A stretch of 64,000 bases of DNA from Derxia lacustris (GTDB taxonomy: Bacteria > Pseudomonadota > Gammaproteobacteria > Burkholderiales > Burkholderiaceae_E), in assembly GCF_002105195.1 (NCBI RefSeq), contig NZ_MUHU01000010.1, positions 62,001-126,000 of the forward strand, read 5' to 3'. The notes beneath the pieces are model-generated. The model was not told the origin of the DNA, did not search any database, and was given only the letters and a program-made list of their open reading frames with translations. The position numbers and the translations under genes are program-made. Shown here one piece after another: positions 10,493-21,062 of this stretch (position 1 is the first letter of the stretch; each line of letters opens with the position of its first letter).

Positions 10493-12670
10493 ATGACCCA
10501 ACGCACCCAGGTGCATGGCCTGCAAGTGGCCACCGAGCTGTACGACTTCGTCAACGACCGTGTGCTGCCCGATACCGGCATCGACCCGGCGGCGTTCTGG
10601 AAGGGCTTCGACGCCATCGTCGCCGACCTGGCGCCCAAGAACATCGCGCTGCTGGCCGAACGCGACCGGCTGCAAACCGAGCTCGACGGCTGGCACCGCG
10701 CCCATCCGGGCCCCATCGCCGACGCCGCCGGCTACCGCGCCTTTCTTGAACAGATCGGCTATCTGCTGCCGCAGCCGGCCGAGGTGAAGGCCACGACGCA
10801 GAACGTGGACACCGAACTCGCCGAGCAGGCCGGCCCGCAGCTGGTCGTGCCCATCCTGAACGCGCGCTACGCGCTCAACGCCGCCAATGCGCGCTGGGGC
10901 TCGCTGTACGACGCGCTCTACGGCACCGACGCGCTGCCCGAGGACGACGGCGCCACCCGTGCCGGCGGCTACAACCCGGTGCGCGGCGCCAAGGTCATCG
11001 AGTTCGCGCGCAACTTCCTCGACGCCTCGGTGCCGCTGGCGAGCGGCTCGCACAAGGACAGCACCGGCTACTCGGTCGAGAGCGGCAAGCTGGTCGTCGC
11101 ACTCAAGAACGGCGACAAGACTGGCCTCGCCACGCCGGCCGCCTTCATCGGCTACCAGGGCGACGCTGCCGCGCCGAAGTCGATCCTGCTCAAGCACAAC
11201 GGCCTGCACATCGACGTGATCGTCGACCGCAGCACCGCCATCGGCAAGACCGATGCGGCCGGCGTGTCCGACGTGATCCTCGAAGCCGCGATCTCGACCA
11301 TCCTCGACCTGGAAGACTCGGTCGCCGTGGTGGATGCCGAGGACAAGGTCGTGGCCTACGGCAACTGGCTCGGTCTGGTGCAGGGCACGCTGGTGGAAGA
11401 AGTCGCCAAGGGCGGCAAGACCTTCACGCGCACGCTCAACGCCGACCGCAAGTACACCGGCGCCAGCGGCGGCGAAGTGACGCTGCATGGCCGCTCGCTG
11501 CTGTTCCTGCGCAACGTCGGCCATCTGATGACCAACCCGGCCATCCTCTACGGCGACGGCAAGGAAATCCCCGAAGGCGTGATGGATGCGGTCATCACCA
11601 CCGCCATCGCGCTGCACGACATCAAGCGCAAGGGCAACTCGCGCACCGGTTCGGTCTACATCGTCAAGCCCAAGATGCACGGCCCGAAGGAAGTGGCGTT
11701 CGCGGTCGAGATCTTCGACCGCGTCGAGCAGCTGCTCGGCCTGCCCAAGAACACGGTCAAGCTCGGGATCATGGACGAGGAGCGCCGCACCTCGGTCAAC
11801 CTCAAGGCCTGCATCGCCGAGGCCGCCGCGCGCGTCGCCTTCATCAACACCGGCTTCCTCGACCGCACAGGCGACGAGATGCATACCGCCATGCAGGCCG
11901 GCCCGATGATCCGCAAGGGCGACATGAAGACCAGCGCCTGGATCACCAGCTACGAGCGCAACAACGTGCTGGTGGGCCTGAGCTGCGGCCTGCGCGGCAA
12001 GGCGCAGATCGGCAAGGGCATGTGGGCCATGCCCGACCTGATGGCCGCCATGCTCCAGCAGAAGATTGCCCATCCCAAGGCCGGCGCCAACACCGCCTGG
12101 GTGCCCTCGCCCACGGCCGCGACGCTGCATGCGCTGCACTACCACCAGATCGACGTGCAGGCCGTGCAGCAGGAGCTGGAAAAGATCGACGCCAACGGCG
12201 AGCGCGACACGCTGCTGGCCGGTCTGCTGACCGTGCCCGTGGCCGCCGAAGCCAAGTGGAGCGCCGAGGAAGTGCAGCAGGAGCTGGACAACAACGCGCA
12301 GGGCATCCTCGGTTACGTGGTGCGCTGGGTCGATCAGGGCGTCGGCTGCTCCAAGGTGCCCGACATCCACAACGTGGGCCTGATGGAAGACCGCGCGACG
12401 CTGCGCATCAGCAGCCAGCACATCTGCAACTGGCTGCACCACGGCGTGACCAACGAGGCGCAGGTCAAGGCCACGTTCGAGCGCATGGCGGCGGTGGTCG
12501 ATGGCCAGAACGCGGGCGATCCGCTCTACAAGCCGATGGCCGGCAATTTCGCCACGTCGGCGGCGTATCAGGCGGCGCTTGACCTCGTCTTCAAGGGCAA
12601 GGAACAGCCGAGCGGCTATACCGAGCCGCTGCTGCACGCCTGGCGCCTCAAGGTGAAGGCTGGCGCGTAA
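10493..12670 (+). CDS. glcB: Malate synthase G
   Basis: The enzyme condenses glyoxylate with acetyl-CoA to give malate, bringing C2 units into the TCA cycle. The 725-residue length is that of the G isoform. Recognisable segments are [31 protein letters not shown] with acidic metal-binding residues, and [24 protein letters not shown] ribosome-binding site precedes the start. It follows glcG by 34 bases and ends at a strong terminator. Together with the glycerate kinase at 56.8 kb it shows that the strain handles C2/C3 acids. Confidence 0.96.
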   Translation: MTQRTQVHGLQVATELYDFVNDRVLPDTGIDPAAFWKGFDAIVADLAPKNIALLAERDRLQTELDGWHRAHPGPIADAAGYRAFLEQIGYLLPQPAEVKATTQNVDTELAEQAGPQLVVPILNARYALNAANARWGSLYDALYGTDALPEDDGATRAGGYNPVRGAKVIEFARNFLDASVPLASGSHKDSTGYSVESGKLVVALKNGDKTGLATPAAFIGYQGDAAAPKSILLKHNGLHIDVIVDRSTAIGKTDAAGVSDVILEAAISTILDLEDSVAVVDAEDKVVAYGNWLGLVQGTLVEEVAKGGKTFTRTLNADRKYTGASGGEVTLHGRSLLFLRNVGHLMTNPAILYGDGKEIPEGVMDAVITTAIALHDIKRKGNSRTGSVYIVKPKMHGPKEVAFAVEIFDRVEQLLGLPKNTVKLGIMDEERRTSVNLKACIAEAAARVAFINTGFLDRTGDEMHTAMQAGPMIRKGDMKTSAWITSYERNNVLVGLSCGLRGKAQIGKGMWAMPDLMAAMLQQKIAHPKAGANTAWVPSPTAATLHALHYHQIDVQAVQQELEKIDANGERDTLLAGLLTVPVAAEAKWSAEEVQQELDNNAQGILGYVVRWVDQGVGCSKVPDIHNVGLMEDRATLRISSQHICNWLHHGVTNEAQVKATFERMAAVVDGQNAGDPLYKPMAGNFATSAAYQAALDLVFKGKEQPSGYTEPLLHAWRLKVKAGA

Positions 12671-12700
12671 GGCGCTCGCCGCCCTTCCCTGCCTCAGTCG

Positions 12701-12735
12701 AAAAGCCCCGTCCGGGAAACCGGCGGGGCTTTTTC
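12701..12735 (+). terminator. Rho-independent terminator after glcB
   Basis: The arms AAAAGCCCCG and CGGGGCTTTT enclose a short loop and end in a run of T. It lies 31 bases past the glcB stop codon. Confidence 0.92.
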
Positions 12736-12981
12736 ATTGCCCGATCCAGCCCCCGGCTTGCTGACTCGGTTTCGACAACCGATCAGCCGTTGTGAATGCC
12801 GATGGCCTTTGCAGGCCTGGAAATTTGTTTTCGAGCTTAGGCTAAGGCTCGACGCAGGTAACCGGCCGAGTCATCCAGGGACAGCCGCCGCCGCGATCCG
12901 CATGCTCGACCGCCTGACTGCCGCGCAAGCCGACGCCATCCGGCGCTGCGGAAATCGCGCGGCACGCACCGGAGAAAACCC
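12736..12981. other. Intergenic region without a clear gene
   Basis: Between the glcB terminator and the next small gene I see no convincing coding sequence. An open frame starts at 12737, but it has no ribosome-binding site and a composition typical of chance ORFs in GC-rich DNA. A short palindrome-like element, GAGCTTAGGCTAAGGCTC, lies at about 12833-12850 and could be a regulatory site for the gene at 12982. Confidence 0.4.
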
Positions 12982-13188
12982 ATGCGCATGAAGAACCCGT
13001 TCATGAGCCTGTGGCTGAGCGCAGCCAACAGCGTCATCGGCAAGGCACGCGGACAGGCGACCACCGCCGCACGCCGCAGCGCTGCCGGCATCCAGACCCA
13101 GATGACCAAGCAGATCGTCGATTTCTGGACCGGCGCGGCGCTCAAGAAAAAGCCCGCCACGCGGCGGCGCAAGACCCCGACCCGCTGA
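12982..13188 (+). CDS. Small basic conserved hypothetical protein
   Basis: The 68-residue product begins MRMKNPFMSLWLSAANS and ends in a very basic tail (KKKPATRRRKTP). A GGAG ribosome-binding site precedes the ATG. The FMSLWLSAAN start and the MTKQIVDFWTGA segment resemble small betaproteobacterial proteins of unknown role that look like short phasins with amphipathic helices; that comparison is from memory and the function is not known. It stands alone, convergent with the SUI1-like gene. Confidence 0.6.
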   Translation: MRMKNPFMSLWLSAANSVIGKARGQATTAARRSAAGIQTQMTKQIVDFWTGAALKKKPATRRRKTPTR

Positions 13189-13195
13189 TTGCGGC

Positions 13196-13555
13196 TCAGC
13201 CCCCGGCCCGCTTCGCCACGAAGCCTTCGGCCTTGAGCAGCTCGACCACCCGCTCGGCGTGGTCACCCTGGATTTCGAGCACGCCGTCCTTGACCGTGCC
13301 GCCCGTGCCGCAGGCGCTGCGCAGTTTCTTGCCGAGTGCGGCGAGCGCCTCGGCATCGAGCGCGAGGCCGCGCACCAGGGTCACGGTCTTGCCGCCGCGC
13401 CCCTTGCTCTCGCGGCTGACCCGGGCGACGCCGTCGCCCTTGAGCGCGGCCGCCGCGCGCGCGGCGCATGCGCAGCCGGCCAGCGGCTGGCGACAGGCCG
13501 GGCACATGCGCCCGCTTTCGGTGGAATAGACGAGTCCGCCTTCCGATTTGCGCAT
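13196..13555 (-). CDS. SUI1/YciH-type translation initiation factor-like protein
   Basis: The 119-residue product starts MRKSEGGLVYSTESGRMCP and contains the eIF1/SUI1 fold, with VTLVRGLAL, CGTGGTVKDG and the basic C-terminus. Bacterial YciH affects start-site fidelity. An N-terminal cluster of Cys (CPAC...CACA) could bind zinc. I chose the ATG at 13555 because GGAGAA lies eight bases upstream; ATG at 13570 is also possible. Confidence 0.88.
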   Translation of the reverse strand: MRKSEGGLVYSTESGRMCPACRQPLAGCACAARAAAALKGDGVARVSRESKGRGGKTVTLVRGLALDAEALAALGKKLRSACGTGGTVKDGVLEIQGDHAERVVELLKAEGFVAKRAGG

Positions 13556-13570
13556 TCCGATGTTCTCCAT

Positions 13571-13827
13571 GAGCGTTGCGGGCCGGAGTTTGGCCCAGCC
13601 GGCGCGCAACTCGCGCCGAGGCATGCTGTCTGCGCAGCAGCCGCGCCTGCCAAACCGACAGCGTCGGCGCCAAAGCCAGCAGCGCGCGCTGCGGCGCGGC
13701 AGCCCGGCGCAGACGGCCGGCGCCGGCGCGCGCGGGTCCGGCGCTTGCATCCTCGGCCCGCCCCGCGCCAGCGGCGGCACTGGCCAGCGGAGCCCCGCCC
13801 CTCCCATTTCAGGCAGCCTCACCACCG
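13571..13827. other. Intergenic region upstream of the RibD-like gene
   Basis: This 257-base gap between the SUI1-like and RibD-like genes has long open frames but no convincing start or protein similarity. I see no repeat or promoter with confidence. Confidence 0.35.
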
Positions 13828-14733
13828 ATGACCGCACCCGCACCGATCCCCCTGCCGCGCCCGCTGGCCATGACCGTCGACCGGCTCTGGCCGCTGTGTC
13901 TGGCGATCGCCGATGCGCGCCGCAATGGCGCGACGCTGTCGGCGGCGGCACCGGGCCTGCGCCGCTGCGCCGAGACCGGCTGGCAGCTCGACGGCGCGCG
14001 CGATGCCGCCGCGCAGGCGCTGTTCGAGCTGTTCAAGCCGCTGCTCGACCGGCCGGCCGACGGCCCGGCCTGGGTCATCGGCCAGCTCGGCCAGAGCCTG
14101 GACGGCTGCGTGGCGACCCGCTCGGGCGATTCCTGCTTCGTCAACGGCGCCGAGAACATCGTCCATCTGCATCGGCTGCGCGCGCTGAGCGATGCGGTGC
14201 TGGTCGGCGGCGCCACGGTGGTGGCCGACGATCCGCAGCTCACCACGCGCCGAGTGGCCGGGCCGAGTCCGGTGCGGGTGCTGCTCGATCCGGCGCTGCG
14301 GCTGGCCGGCCGGGTGAGCAGCGCCCGGCTGTTCACCGACGGTCAGGCCGCGACGCTGTGGCTGTGCGATGCGCGCTGGCGGCTGGAGGCGATGGCGCTG
14401 GTCGGGCCGCAGCGGGTGCTGGCGGTGCCCGGGCTGCTCGGCGCCGACGGCCAGCCGCAGCTGGCGCTGGCGCTGGCGGCGCTCAAGGCGCGCGGGCTGC
14501 CGGTGGTGTTTGTGGAAGGCGGCGGCATCACGGTGTCGCGCTTTCTGGTGCAGGGCTGTCTCGACCGGCTGCATATCGCGGTGGCGCCGGTGCTCATCGG
14601 CGATGGCCGGCCGGGGCTGAGCTTTGCCGGCCCGGCGCGGCTGGCCGATTGCCCGCGCCCGCCCTGCCGGGTGTTCGCGATGGGCCCGGACCAGCTCTGG
14701 GACCTCGACCTGGCGGCCAGCCGTTTGGCCTGA
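13828..14733 (+). CDS. RibD C-terminal-type (dihydrofolate-reductase-like) reductase
   Basis: The 301-residue protein has a RibD_C domain, the NADPH-dependent reductase fold of riboflavin synthesis. Visible segments are IGQLGQSLDGCVAT, LRALSDAVLVGGATVVADDPQLTTR and VVFVEGGGITVSRFL. The deaminase half of RibD is absent; instead there are about 85 N-terminal residues of unknown fold. It faces the four-gene pterin/glycosyl cluster with 14 bases between the stop codons. Family members of this kind reduce riboflavin or pterin intermediates, so its neighbours suggest a modified pteridine or pyrimidine substrate; this is inference. The ATG at 13828 is the first plausible start. Confidence 0.8.
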   Translation: MTAPAPIPLPRPLAMTVDRLWPLCLAIADARRNGATLSAAAPGLRRCAETGWQLDGARDAAAQALFELFKPLLDRPADGPAWVIGQLGQSLDGCVATRSGDSCFVNGAENIVHLHRLRALSDAVLVGGATVVADDPQLTTRRVAGPSPVRVLLDPALRLAGRVSSARLFTDGQAATLWLCDARWRLEAMALVGPQRVLAVPGLLGADGQPQLALALAALKARGLPVVFVEGGGITVSRFLVQGCLDRLHIAVAPVLIGDGRPGLSFAGPARLADCPRPPCRVFAMGPDQLWDLDLAASRLA

Positions 14734-14747
14734 GTTTTTTTGCCAGC

Positions 14748-15641
14748 TTAGGTTAGCGCGCTGGCAGGCCAGGCCAGCAGATCGACATGGCCGATGCGCA
14801 GCCGGCTCGCGGCCAGCAGCGCATGACGCCGGCACTGCCAGTCGCGCAGCGAATCGGGCGCGGCACCTTCGTCCTGCGCCTGCTCGGCGGCAGCGGCGGC
14901 CATGCCGTCGAGCAGCGCCGCGAGCATGTCGGCCGCCGCTTCGCCTTCGATGACCCAGTCGCTCGGCGCCTGCGCCACGCGGTAGCCGCGTGCCGCGAGC
15001 CGCTGCGCCAGATGCGCGACCGCCGCCAGCCCGAGCGCCGGGCCAAAGCCCTTGTCGCGGCGCTGATGGCGGTCGAACAGCGCCTGCGCCGCGCCATCCT
15101 GCGGATCGGCCGGCAGCCAGTCGCAGCGGCCGTCCACGCTGAGCGCGAACAGCAGCGCCGCGCCGGCCCCGGCCGCCTGCGCCGCCAGCCGGTCAAGCCA
15201 GTCGGCCGACACCAGATCGAGCAGCGCCGAGCCGGTGACCAGCTGCACGCCGTCGAGCGCAAGCCGGTGCAGCTGCTGCGCGAGGTCGAGCGGCTGGCGC
15301 TCGATGCGGGCGCTGAAGCCGGCGCCGCTCAGCTCGATGACGCCGTCGGCCTGCACTTGCAGCCGATGGCCGGCGTCGGCAGCCCAGCGTGCAAGCGCGT
15401 CGGGCACGGCGGCCAGCAGCGCCGCGTCGTGATCGACCAGCCGCCAGTGCTGCCGGCCGCCCAGGCGCGGCGCCAGCTCGCGCAGATTGGCGCCGCTGCC
15501 GCAGCCCAGATCGACCACGGTGAGCGGCGCGGCGCGGCCGGCCAGCGCTACGCCCAGATCAAGCTGCGGCCAGGCGGCGGCACGCGCGGCGCGATCCCAG
15601 GGCTCGCGCAGGCGCAGCCAGTCGGTGCTGAAGCCGGTCAT
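14748..15641 (-). CDS. Class I SAM-dependent methyltransferase
   Basis: The 297-residue protein shows the SAM-binding motif VVDLGCGSGANLRELAP (about residues 41-57) and the acidic loop LVDHDAALL. It has no membrane segment. The methyl acceptor is unknown. Its ATG overlaps the TGA of the glycosyltransferase gene upstream (ATGA), so it is the last of four coupled genes and probably works on the same product. Confidence 0.87.
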   Translation of the reverse strand: MTGFSTDWLRLREPWDRAARAAAWPQLDLGVALAGRAAPLTVVDLGCGSGANLRELAPRLGGRQHWRLVDHDAALLAAVPDALARWAADAGHRLQVQADGVIELSGAGFSARIERQPLDLAQQLHRLALDGVQLVTGSALLDLVSADWLDRLAAQAAGAGAALLFALSVDGRCDWLPADPQDGAAQALFDRHQRRDKGFGPALGLAAVAHLAQRLAARGYRVAQAPSDWVIEGEAAADMLAALLDGMAAAAAEQAQDEGAAPDSLRDWQCRRHALLAASRLRIGHVDLLAWPASALT

Positions 15642-16720
15642 GCGGCGATCTCCGTTCCAAGCGTCTGTTGCAGCACGGCGGCAAAGCGCGCGACGGCGCC
15701 GGGCCAGTCGGGCAGCGTGGCGGCGGCGGTGCGTGCGCCGGCCGCCAGCCCGGCGCGCCAGTCGGCGTCGTCGAGCAGCCGGGCCAGCGCGGCGCGCAGC
15801 GCGGCCATGTCGCCGGGCGGCAGCAGCAGGCCGGCAGCGGCCGGCACGGTGTCGGGAATGGCGCCGGCCGCGCTGCCGATCACCGGCAGGCCGTGCGCCA
15901 GCGCCTCGGCATAGGCCATGCCGTAGCCCTCGAAATGCGAGGCCAGCACGAAGGCATCGGCGCCGGCGTAATGGCGCGCGAGCGTGGCGGCGTCGACCTC
16001 GCCATGCAGCGCGATGCGGTCGCCGAGCCCGTGGGCAGCGATGGCGGCGCGCACTGCGGCGGCGACGGCCGGATCGCGCTCGCCGCTGCCGATGCAGTCG
16101 AGCGTCCAGGCGCGGTCGGTCAGCCCGGCCAGCGCCGCGATGAGCTGGGCGTGGCCCTTGCGCGCGGTGAGGGTTGCGACGCAGAGCAGCCGCAGCGGCG
16201 CGCCGGCTTGGGCGGGCGGGCGCGGCATGAGCGCCGGCCGGTCGCAGCCCGGCGCCACCACATGCAGCCGCGCCGGCGCCACGCCGTATTCGGCCGCGAG
16301 CAGTCGGGCGGTTGCGGCGCCGGTGGCAATCACCGCGCGCGCCGTGGCCAGCGCCGCGCGTTCGCTGGCAGCGAGCTGGGCGTGCACCTCGGGCGCCAGC
16401 CCGGTCTCGCAGGCGAGCGGGTGATGCACCAGCGCAATCCAGCGCAGCCGCGCCGCATGGCGCTCGGCCAGCGCCGGCATGGCGCCGAAGGCCAGTCCGT
16501 CGGCAATCACCGGCATGCCGTCGGGCAACGCGGCAAAGGCGGCGTCGGCCCGGGCCAGCGCAGCCGCGTCGGGCGCCGGAAAACTGGCGTCGAGCCGCAG
16601 CCAGTCGACCGCCCAGCCCGCCGCGCCGAGGCCGGCGGCGATGCGCCGGTCATAGCCATAGCCGCCGGTCAGGCTGGCCGGATCGCCGGGCAGCGCAAAC
16701 AGGATCGGCCGGCCGCTCAC
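15638..16720 (-). CDS. GT4-family glycosyltransferase
   Basis: The 360-residue cytosolic protein has the GT-B fold of family GT4. The donor-site segment [19 protein letters not shown] with its conserved Glu residues and the [14 protein letters not shown] linker are clear. The N-terminal GGYGYDRRI is the usual acceptor-side Gly-rich loop. It starts at GTG 16720, which overlaps the TGA of the preceding gene (GTGA). The gene order with a pterin-synthase-like enzyme suggests a small heterocyclic acceptor; sugar and acceptor are not known. Confidence 0.88.
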   Translation of the reverse strand: MSGRPILFALPGDPASLTGGYGYDRRIAAGLGAAGWAVDWLRLDASFPAPDAAALARADAAFAALPDGMPVIADGLAFGAMPALAERHAARLRWIALVHHPLACETGLAPEVHAQLAASERAALATARAVIATGAATARLLAAEYGVAPARLHVVAPGCDRPALMPRPPAQAGAPLRLLCVATLTARKGHAQLIAALAGLTDRAWTLDCIGSGERDPAVAAAVRAAIAAHGLGDRIALHGEVDAATLARHYAGADAFVLASHFEGYGMAYAEALAHGLPVIGSAAGAIPDTVPAAAGLLLPPGDMAALRAALARLLDDADWRAGLAAGARTAAATLPDWPGAVARFAAVLQQTLGTEIAA

Positions 16721-17127
16721 CGCGCGCCCGGCAGCGCCGACTCGTAGGCGGCCCAGGCCACATGCGACTCGTTCAGCACCACGCGCAGATAGTCGATGCC
16801 GAGCGCCTGCGCGCCCAGCTCGCCGGCCGCCAGCCGCTGCGCGACCTGGTCGTGGATGAAGCGGGCCAGGAATTCGGTCGTGGTGTTCTTGCCGGCAAAG
16901 CGCGGTTCCTCGTCCAGATTGCGGAAGTTGAGCTCGCCGAGCACCGCATGCAGCACCTGGGTGGCCAGACCGATGTCGACCACGATGCCGTCGGCATCCA
17001 GCTCGGCGCGGCGGAATTCCAGATCGACGACATAGGTGGCGCCGTGCATGCGCTGGGCCGGGCCAAAGACCTCGCCGCGAAAGCTGTGGGCAATCATGAA
17101 ATGGTCGCGGACGTTGACGCTGTACAT
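16717..17127 (-). CDS. 6-pyruvoyl-tetrahydropterin synthase-like protein, atypical active site
   Basis: This 136-residue protein has the fold of the QueD/PTPS family, enzymes that use dihydroneopterin triphosphate. It keeps a first His (AHSF, His14), a second His in RMHGATY (His28), the ELNFRNLD and [12 protein letters not shown] segments, and the Glu of [14 protein letters not shown]. However, the usual HGH zinc motif reads HGA here (Ala30), and the catalytic Cys four residues before it is Ala24. It may therefore bind metal differently or catalyse another reaction. It is 11 bases after the dehydrogenase gene and overlaps the glycosyltransferase gene. Confidence 0.82.
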   Translation of the reverse strand: MYSVNVRDHFMIAHSFRGEVFGPAQRMHGATYVVDLEFRRAELDADGIVVDIGLATQVLHAVLGELNFRNLDEEPRFAGKNTTTEFLARFIHDQVAQRLAAGELGAQALGIDYLRVVLNESHVAWAAYESALPGAR

Positions 17128-17138
17128 GGGGCGCTCTT

Positions 17139-18140
17139 TCAGAAGTAGTCGATGCGTTGACAAAGGGTGGAAGCCGACGTGCCGCCGGCCAGCCGCGCGA
17201 GCACCTCGGGCAGCTGGTCGAACGGCGCCGCATCGGTAATGAGCGGATCGAGCGCCGCGCCGGCCTCGGCCAGCAGCCGCAGCGCCAGCGTCAGCCGGCG
17301 GCCGTAGCTCCAGCGCGCGCGCTGCGCCGGCGCCACCTGCCCGACCTGCGAACTCTTGATTTGCAGCCGGCGCGCATGAAAGGCCTCGCCGAGCGCCAGC
17401 GTTACCGGCCGGGCGCCGTACCAGCTCAGCTCCAGCACCGTGGCCTCGAAGGCGGCGAGCCGCAGCGCGGTCGCAAGGCCGTCGCCGTGGCCGCTGGCGT
17501 GAATCACCAGATCGGCTTCGGCGCGTGCCTCGGTCGGCAGCGCCAGATCGAGGCCCAGCTGCGCCGCCAGCGCACGCCGCGCCGGATCGATGTCGACCAG
17601 CTGCACCTCGCAGCCCGGCAGCCGCGCGGCCAGCCAGGCCACCAGCAGCCCGACCACGCCGGCGCCGACCACGGCAATCCGGTCGCCCAGGCGCGGCGCC
17701 GCATCCCAGAGCGCATTGATCGCGGTTTCGAGATTGGCGGCCAGCACCGCGCGCGCCGGCGCCAGTCCCTCGGGCAGCGGCGTGACCGCGCCGACCGGCA
17801 CCACATAGCGGGTCTGGTGCGGATACAGGCAGAACACCGCGCGCCCCAGCCATTGCGCCGGCCCGGCCTCGACCAAGCCCACATTGCAATAGCCGTATTT
17901 GACCGGCGCCGGAAAATCGCCGGCCTGGAATGGCGCGCGCATGCGCTCGAATTCTGATTGCGGCACATGGCCGCGAAACACCAGCATTTCGGTGCCGCGA
18001 CTGATGGCGGAATGCAGCGTGCGAATCGTCAATTCGCCGTCGGCCGGCGGCGCGAGCGATTCCTCGCGCAATTCGGCCCGGCCCGGTTCGGCCAGCCAGC
18101 AGGCGCGCGCCTGCAATCGAGTTATCGGTGTTTGTGTCAT
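17139..18140 (-). CDS. Medium-chain (zinc-type) alcohol dehydrogenase-like oxidoreductase
   Basis: The 333-residue protein is in the MDR superfamily, with the Rossmann motif [10 protein letters not shown] at about residues 156-165. The usual GxxCGTD catalytic-zinc motif is replaced by HSAISRGTE, so a classical catalytic zinc is doubtful. It resembles the BchC-like and quinone-reductase-like branches. A GAAGAAAG ribosome-binding site precedes ATG 18140. It heads the coupled operon of four genes and is divergent from the molybdenum hydroxylase. Confidence 0.85.
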   Translation of the reverse strand: MTQTPITRLQARACWLAEPGRAELREESLAPPADGELTIRTLHSAISRGTEMLVFRGHVPQSEFERMRAPFQAGDFPAPVKYGYCNVGLVEAGPAQWLGRAVFCLYPHQTRYVVPVGAVTPLPEGLAPARAVLAANLETAINALWDAAPRLGDRIAVVGAGVVGLLVAWLAARLPGCEVQLVDIDPARRALAAQLGLDLALPTEARAEADLVIHASGHGDGLATALRLAAFEATVLELSWYGARPVTLALGEAFHARRLQIKSSQVGQVAPAQRARWSYGRRLTLALRLLAEAGAALDPLITDAAPFDQLPEVLARLAGGTSASTLCQRIDYF

Positions 18141-18349
18141 GCGGCTTTCTTCAAAGGGGGCCGATTGTGCCGGCTGAGCCGGATTGGACCGGTGCAATCC
18201 GCATTCCGCCGGCTATCGCCAGCAATTGCGCAGCAATCGCGCCACGCAGTCATTGGCGGTTGCCGGCAAAATCCTTGCCCCGCCCGGAATGCCGCGCCAC
18301 TGCCAATCGCGCGCGCAATCCCCTCCCCGCCCGCCAGAAAGCCCAAGCC
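18141..18349. promoter_or_regulatory. Divergent promoter region of the pterin/glycosyl operon and the Mo-hydroxylase
   Basis: The 209 bases between two divergent start codons must hold both promoters. I see no convincing -35/-10 pair. The stretch is unusual for repeated GCAAT and ATTGC words, a feature that continues into the iorA- and iorB-like genes. Confidence 0.45.
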
Positions 18350-18814
18350 ATGCGACTCACCGTGAACGATCGGGAACACAGTCTCGACGATGTGATCGAA
18401 ACCACGCCCCTGCTCTGGATATTGCGCGACCGGCTTGGCCTGGTCGGCACCAAGTTCGGCTGCGGCATCGGCCAGTGCGGCGCCTGCACCGTGCATCTGG
18501 ATGGCGAGCCGGTGCGCGCCTGCTCGGTGCCGGTTGGGCTTGCGGCCGATCGCAAGATCACCACAGTGGAAGGGCTGGCGCGCAAGGACGGCAGCCTGCA
18601 TCCGCTGCAAGCCGCCTGGATTGCGCATGACGTGCCGCAATGCGGCTATTGCCAGGCCGGCCAATTGATGACCGCCGCCGCCCTGCTGCGCCGCAATGCT
18701 CGGCCGTCCGATGCCGATATCGATGCCGCCATGAGCGGCAATCTGTGCCGCTGCGGCACCTATTTGCGGATTCGCGCCGCCATTCATCACGCCGCCAAGG
18801 AAGCCGCCCAATGA
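18350..18814 (+). CDS. Two-[2Fe-2S] subunit of a xanthine-oxidase-family hydroxylase (IorA-like)
   Basis: The 154-residue electron-transfer subunit carries two [2Fe-2S] clusters. The plant-type set is Cys38, Cys43, Cys46 and Cys58 ([10 protein letters not shown]...C). The second set is Cys98/101 (CGYC) and Cys133/135 (CRC). It pairs with the molybdopterin subunit encoded next, whose ATG overlaps this TGA. The order small-large without an FAD subunit is that of isoquinoline 1-oxidoreductase-type enzymes, which pass electrons to a cytochrome or quinone. Use of ATT, TTG and CAA codons is higher than in its neighbours. Confidence 0.92.
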   Translation: MRLTVNDREHSLDDVIETTPLLWILRDRLGLVGTKFGCGIGQCGACTVHLDGEPVRACSVPVGLAADRKITTVEGLARKDGSLHPLQAAWIAHDVPQCGYCQAGQLMTAAALLRRNARPSDADIDAAMSGNLCRCGTYLRIRAAIHHAAKEAAQ

Positions 18815-21051
18815 GCCAGCCCACCCAATTGCGTGGCGACGACGATTTGCACGCGATTCTTGCCGCCGCCGAAGCCCGCCCGACTGCGCCCACCCTCGAT
18901 CGGCGCAGTTTCTTCAAGCTGGCCGGCAGCGGATTGATTCTGGCGTTTCATTTCGGCGCCAGCGCGCTGGCCGAGGAAAAGCCGGCCGGGCAATTCGCGC
19001 CCAATGCCTTCTTGCGCATTTCGCCCGATGGCGGCGTGCTGATCTATTCCAAGGCGCCGGAAATCGGCCAGGGCATCAAGACCGCATTTCCGCTCATCGT
19101 GGCCGAGGAACTCGATGCCGACTGGGCCCGGGTAACGGTCGAACAGGCGCCGATCGATCCGGCGGTTTACGGCCGGCAAAGCGCCGGCGGCTCGCGCTCG
19201 ATTCCGACCAGCTGGGATCAATTGCGCCGCGCCGGCGCAATGGCGCGCGCGCTGCTGGTATCGGCGGCGGCACGCGAATGGAATGTGCCGGAATCCGAAA
19301 TCACGACCGACAAGGGCTTTGCCCGGCATGCGGCCAGTGGTCGCAGCTTAGGTTACGGCCCATTGGCGGCCAAGGCGGCGACCCTGCCGCTGCCCGATCC
19401 CAAGACGCTCAAGCTCAAGGAATTCAAGGACTTCCGCCTGCTCGGGCGGCGCGTGGGCGGGGTCGACAATCACGCCATCGTCACCGGCCAGCCGCTGTTC
19501 GGCATCGACCAGACCCTGCCCGGCCTGCATTACGCGGCCTTCGAGAAATGCCCGGCCACCGGCGGCAAGGTGGCGCGCGCCAATCTCGACGAGATTCGCC
19601 GGCTGCCGGGCGTGATTCAGGCATTTGTGGTCGAAGGCAATGGCAAGCCGACCGAAGTGATGCCCGGCGTGGCCATCGTCGCCAATTCGACCTGGGCGGC
19701 GTTTTCGGCTAAGCGGCAATTGAAGGTGGAATGGGATGAATCGCTAGCGTCGAAGGACGATTGGGCCGAAATCGTGGCCCAGGCCACGCGCATTGCAGCC
19801 CAGCCCGGCGCCGAAACGCTCAGGAATGCCGGCGATGTCGATGCTGCATTCGCCGGCGCGCGCACCGTCGAGAGCTTCTATTCCTATCCGTTTGTGCCGC
19901 ATGCGCCGCTGGAGCCGCAGAACACCACCGCCTGGTTTCGCGGCGATTCGGTCGAGATCTGGGCGCCGACGCAAACGCCGGATGGCGCGCTCAAGACCGT
20001 GGCCGGCGTGCTCGGCATTGCGGTGGAAAAAGTGACGATTCACCAGACCCGCGCCGGCGGCGGATTTGGCCGCCGGCTGATGAACGATTACCTCTGCGAA
20101 GCGGCGCAAATCTCGCGGCAGGCCGGCGTGCCGGTCAAATTGCAATGGACGCGTGAAGACGACATGCGCCACGACTTCTATCGGCCGGCCGGCTTTCATG
20201 CCTTCAAGGCGGCGCTCGATGCCAATGGCCGGATTGCCGGCTGGCAGGATCATTTCGTCACCTTTACCGCCGACGGTCAGCGGCCGGTGGCCGGCGGCGA
20301 CATGCCGGCCGATGAATTTCCGGCGCTGCTGCTGCCCAATGTGCGGCTGACGCAGACCAAATTGCCGTTGCAGATTCCCTGCGGACCGTGGCGTGCGCCG
20401 CGCTCCAATGCGCTGGCGTTTGTGGTGCAGAGCTTTCTGCATGAATTGGCGGTGGCGGCCAAACGCGACCATTTGCAATTCCTGCTCGATCTGCTCGGCG
20501 AGCCGCGCTGGCTGGCGCCGGGCAATGAGTTTTCGCTCAATACCGGTCGCGCCATTGGCGTGCTCAAGCTGGCGGCGCAAAAGGCCGGCTGGGGCCGGCC
20601 GCTGCCCAAGGGTCGGGCGCTGGGGCTGGCATTTCATTTCAGCCATGCCGGGCATTTCGCCGAAGTGGCGGAAGTGAGCGTCGATGCCGACAAGCGGCTC
20701 AAGCTGCATCGCGTGGTGGTGGCGGGCGACATCGGGCCGATCGTCAATCTGAGCGGCGCCGAGAATCAGGTGCAGGGCGCGGTGATCGACGGCTTCAGCA
20801 CCATGCTCGGGCTGGCGGCGCGGTTCGAGCGCGGCCGGGTCGAGCCGGCCAATTTCGATGGCTATCCGGTGCTGCGCATGCGCGATGCGCCCCAGGTCGA
20901 GGCGCATTTCATCCAGAGCGATTTCACGCCCACCGGCGTGGGCGAGCCGGCGCTGCCGCCAGTGGCGCCGGCGATCTGCAATGCCATCTTTGCCGCGACC
21001 GGCCAGCGCGTGCGCCGGCTGCCGCTCGGCGCGGAAGGCTTCCGCACTTGA
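18811..21051 (+). CDS. Molybdopterin-binding subunit of aldehyde/isoquinoline oxidoreductase (IorB-like)
   Basis: The 746-residue protein is the large subunit of a molybdenum hydroxylase. [13 protein letters not shown] at residues 28-40 is an RR-type export signal followed by a hydrophobic stretch, so it is probably taken to the periplasm by Tat with its partner. Landmarks are [31 protein letters not shown] and the C-terminal [18 protein letters not shown] with the active Glu. Substrates are N-heterocycles or aldehydes in this family; the real one is unknown. ATG 18811 overlaps the small-subunit stop. Codon use is AT-richer up to about 20.6 kb. Confidence 0.9.
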   Translation: MSQPTQLRGDDDLHAILAAAEARPTAPTLDRRSFFKLAGSGLILAFHFGASALAEEKPAGQFAPNAFLRISPDGGVLIYSKAPEIGQGIKTAFPLIVAEELDADWARVTVEQAPIDPAVYGRQSAGGSRSIPTSWDQLRRAGAMARALLVSAAAREWNVPESEITTDKGFARHAASGRSLGYGPLAAKAATLPLPDPKTLKLKEFKDFRLLGRRVGGVDNHAIVTGQPLFGIDQTLPGLHYAAFEKCPATGGKVARANLDEIRRLPGVIQAFVVEGNGKPTEVMPGVAIVANSTWAAFSAKRQLKVEWDESLASKDDWAEIVAQATRIAAQPGAETLRNAGDVDAAFAGARTVESFYSYPFVPHAPLEPQNTTAWFRGDSVEIWAPTQTPDGALKTVAGVLGIAVEKVTIHQTRAGGGFGRRLMNDYLCEAAQISRQAGVPVKLQWTREDDMRHDFYRPAGFHAFKAALDANGRIAGWQDHFVTFTADGQRPVAGGDMPADEFPALLLPNVRLTQTKLPLQIPCGPWRAPRSNALAFVVQSFLHELAVAAKRDHLQFLLDLLGEPRWLAPGNEFSLNTGRAIGVLKLAAQKAGWGRPLPKGRALGLAFHFSHAGHFAEVAEVSVDADKRLKLHRVVVAGDIGPIVNLSGAENQVQGAVIDGFSTMLGLAARFERGRVEPANFDGYPVLRMRDAPQVEAHFIQSDFTPTGVGEPALPPVAPAICNAIFAATGQRVRRLPLGAEGFRT

Positions 21052-21062
21052 GGCCGGCGGGC

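Noticed and set aside
12737..12991. 84-residue ORF after the glcB terminator
   Set aside because: There is no ribosome-binding site and it overlaps the well-supported small gene at 12982.
16717..17127. Assignment as QueD of the queuosine pathway together with queF
   Set aside because: The active-site Cys and one zinc His are absent and the operon partners are not queuosine genes; queF lies 20 kb away.
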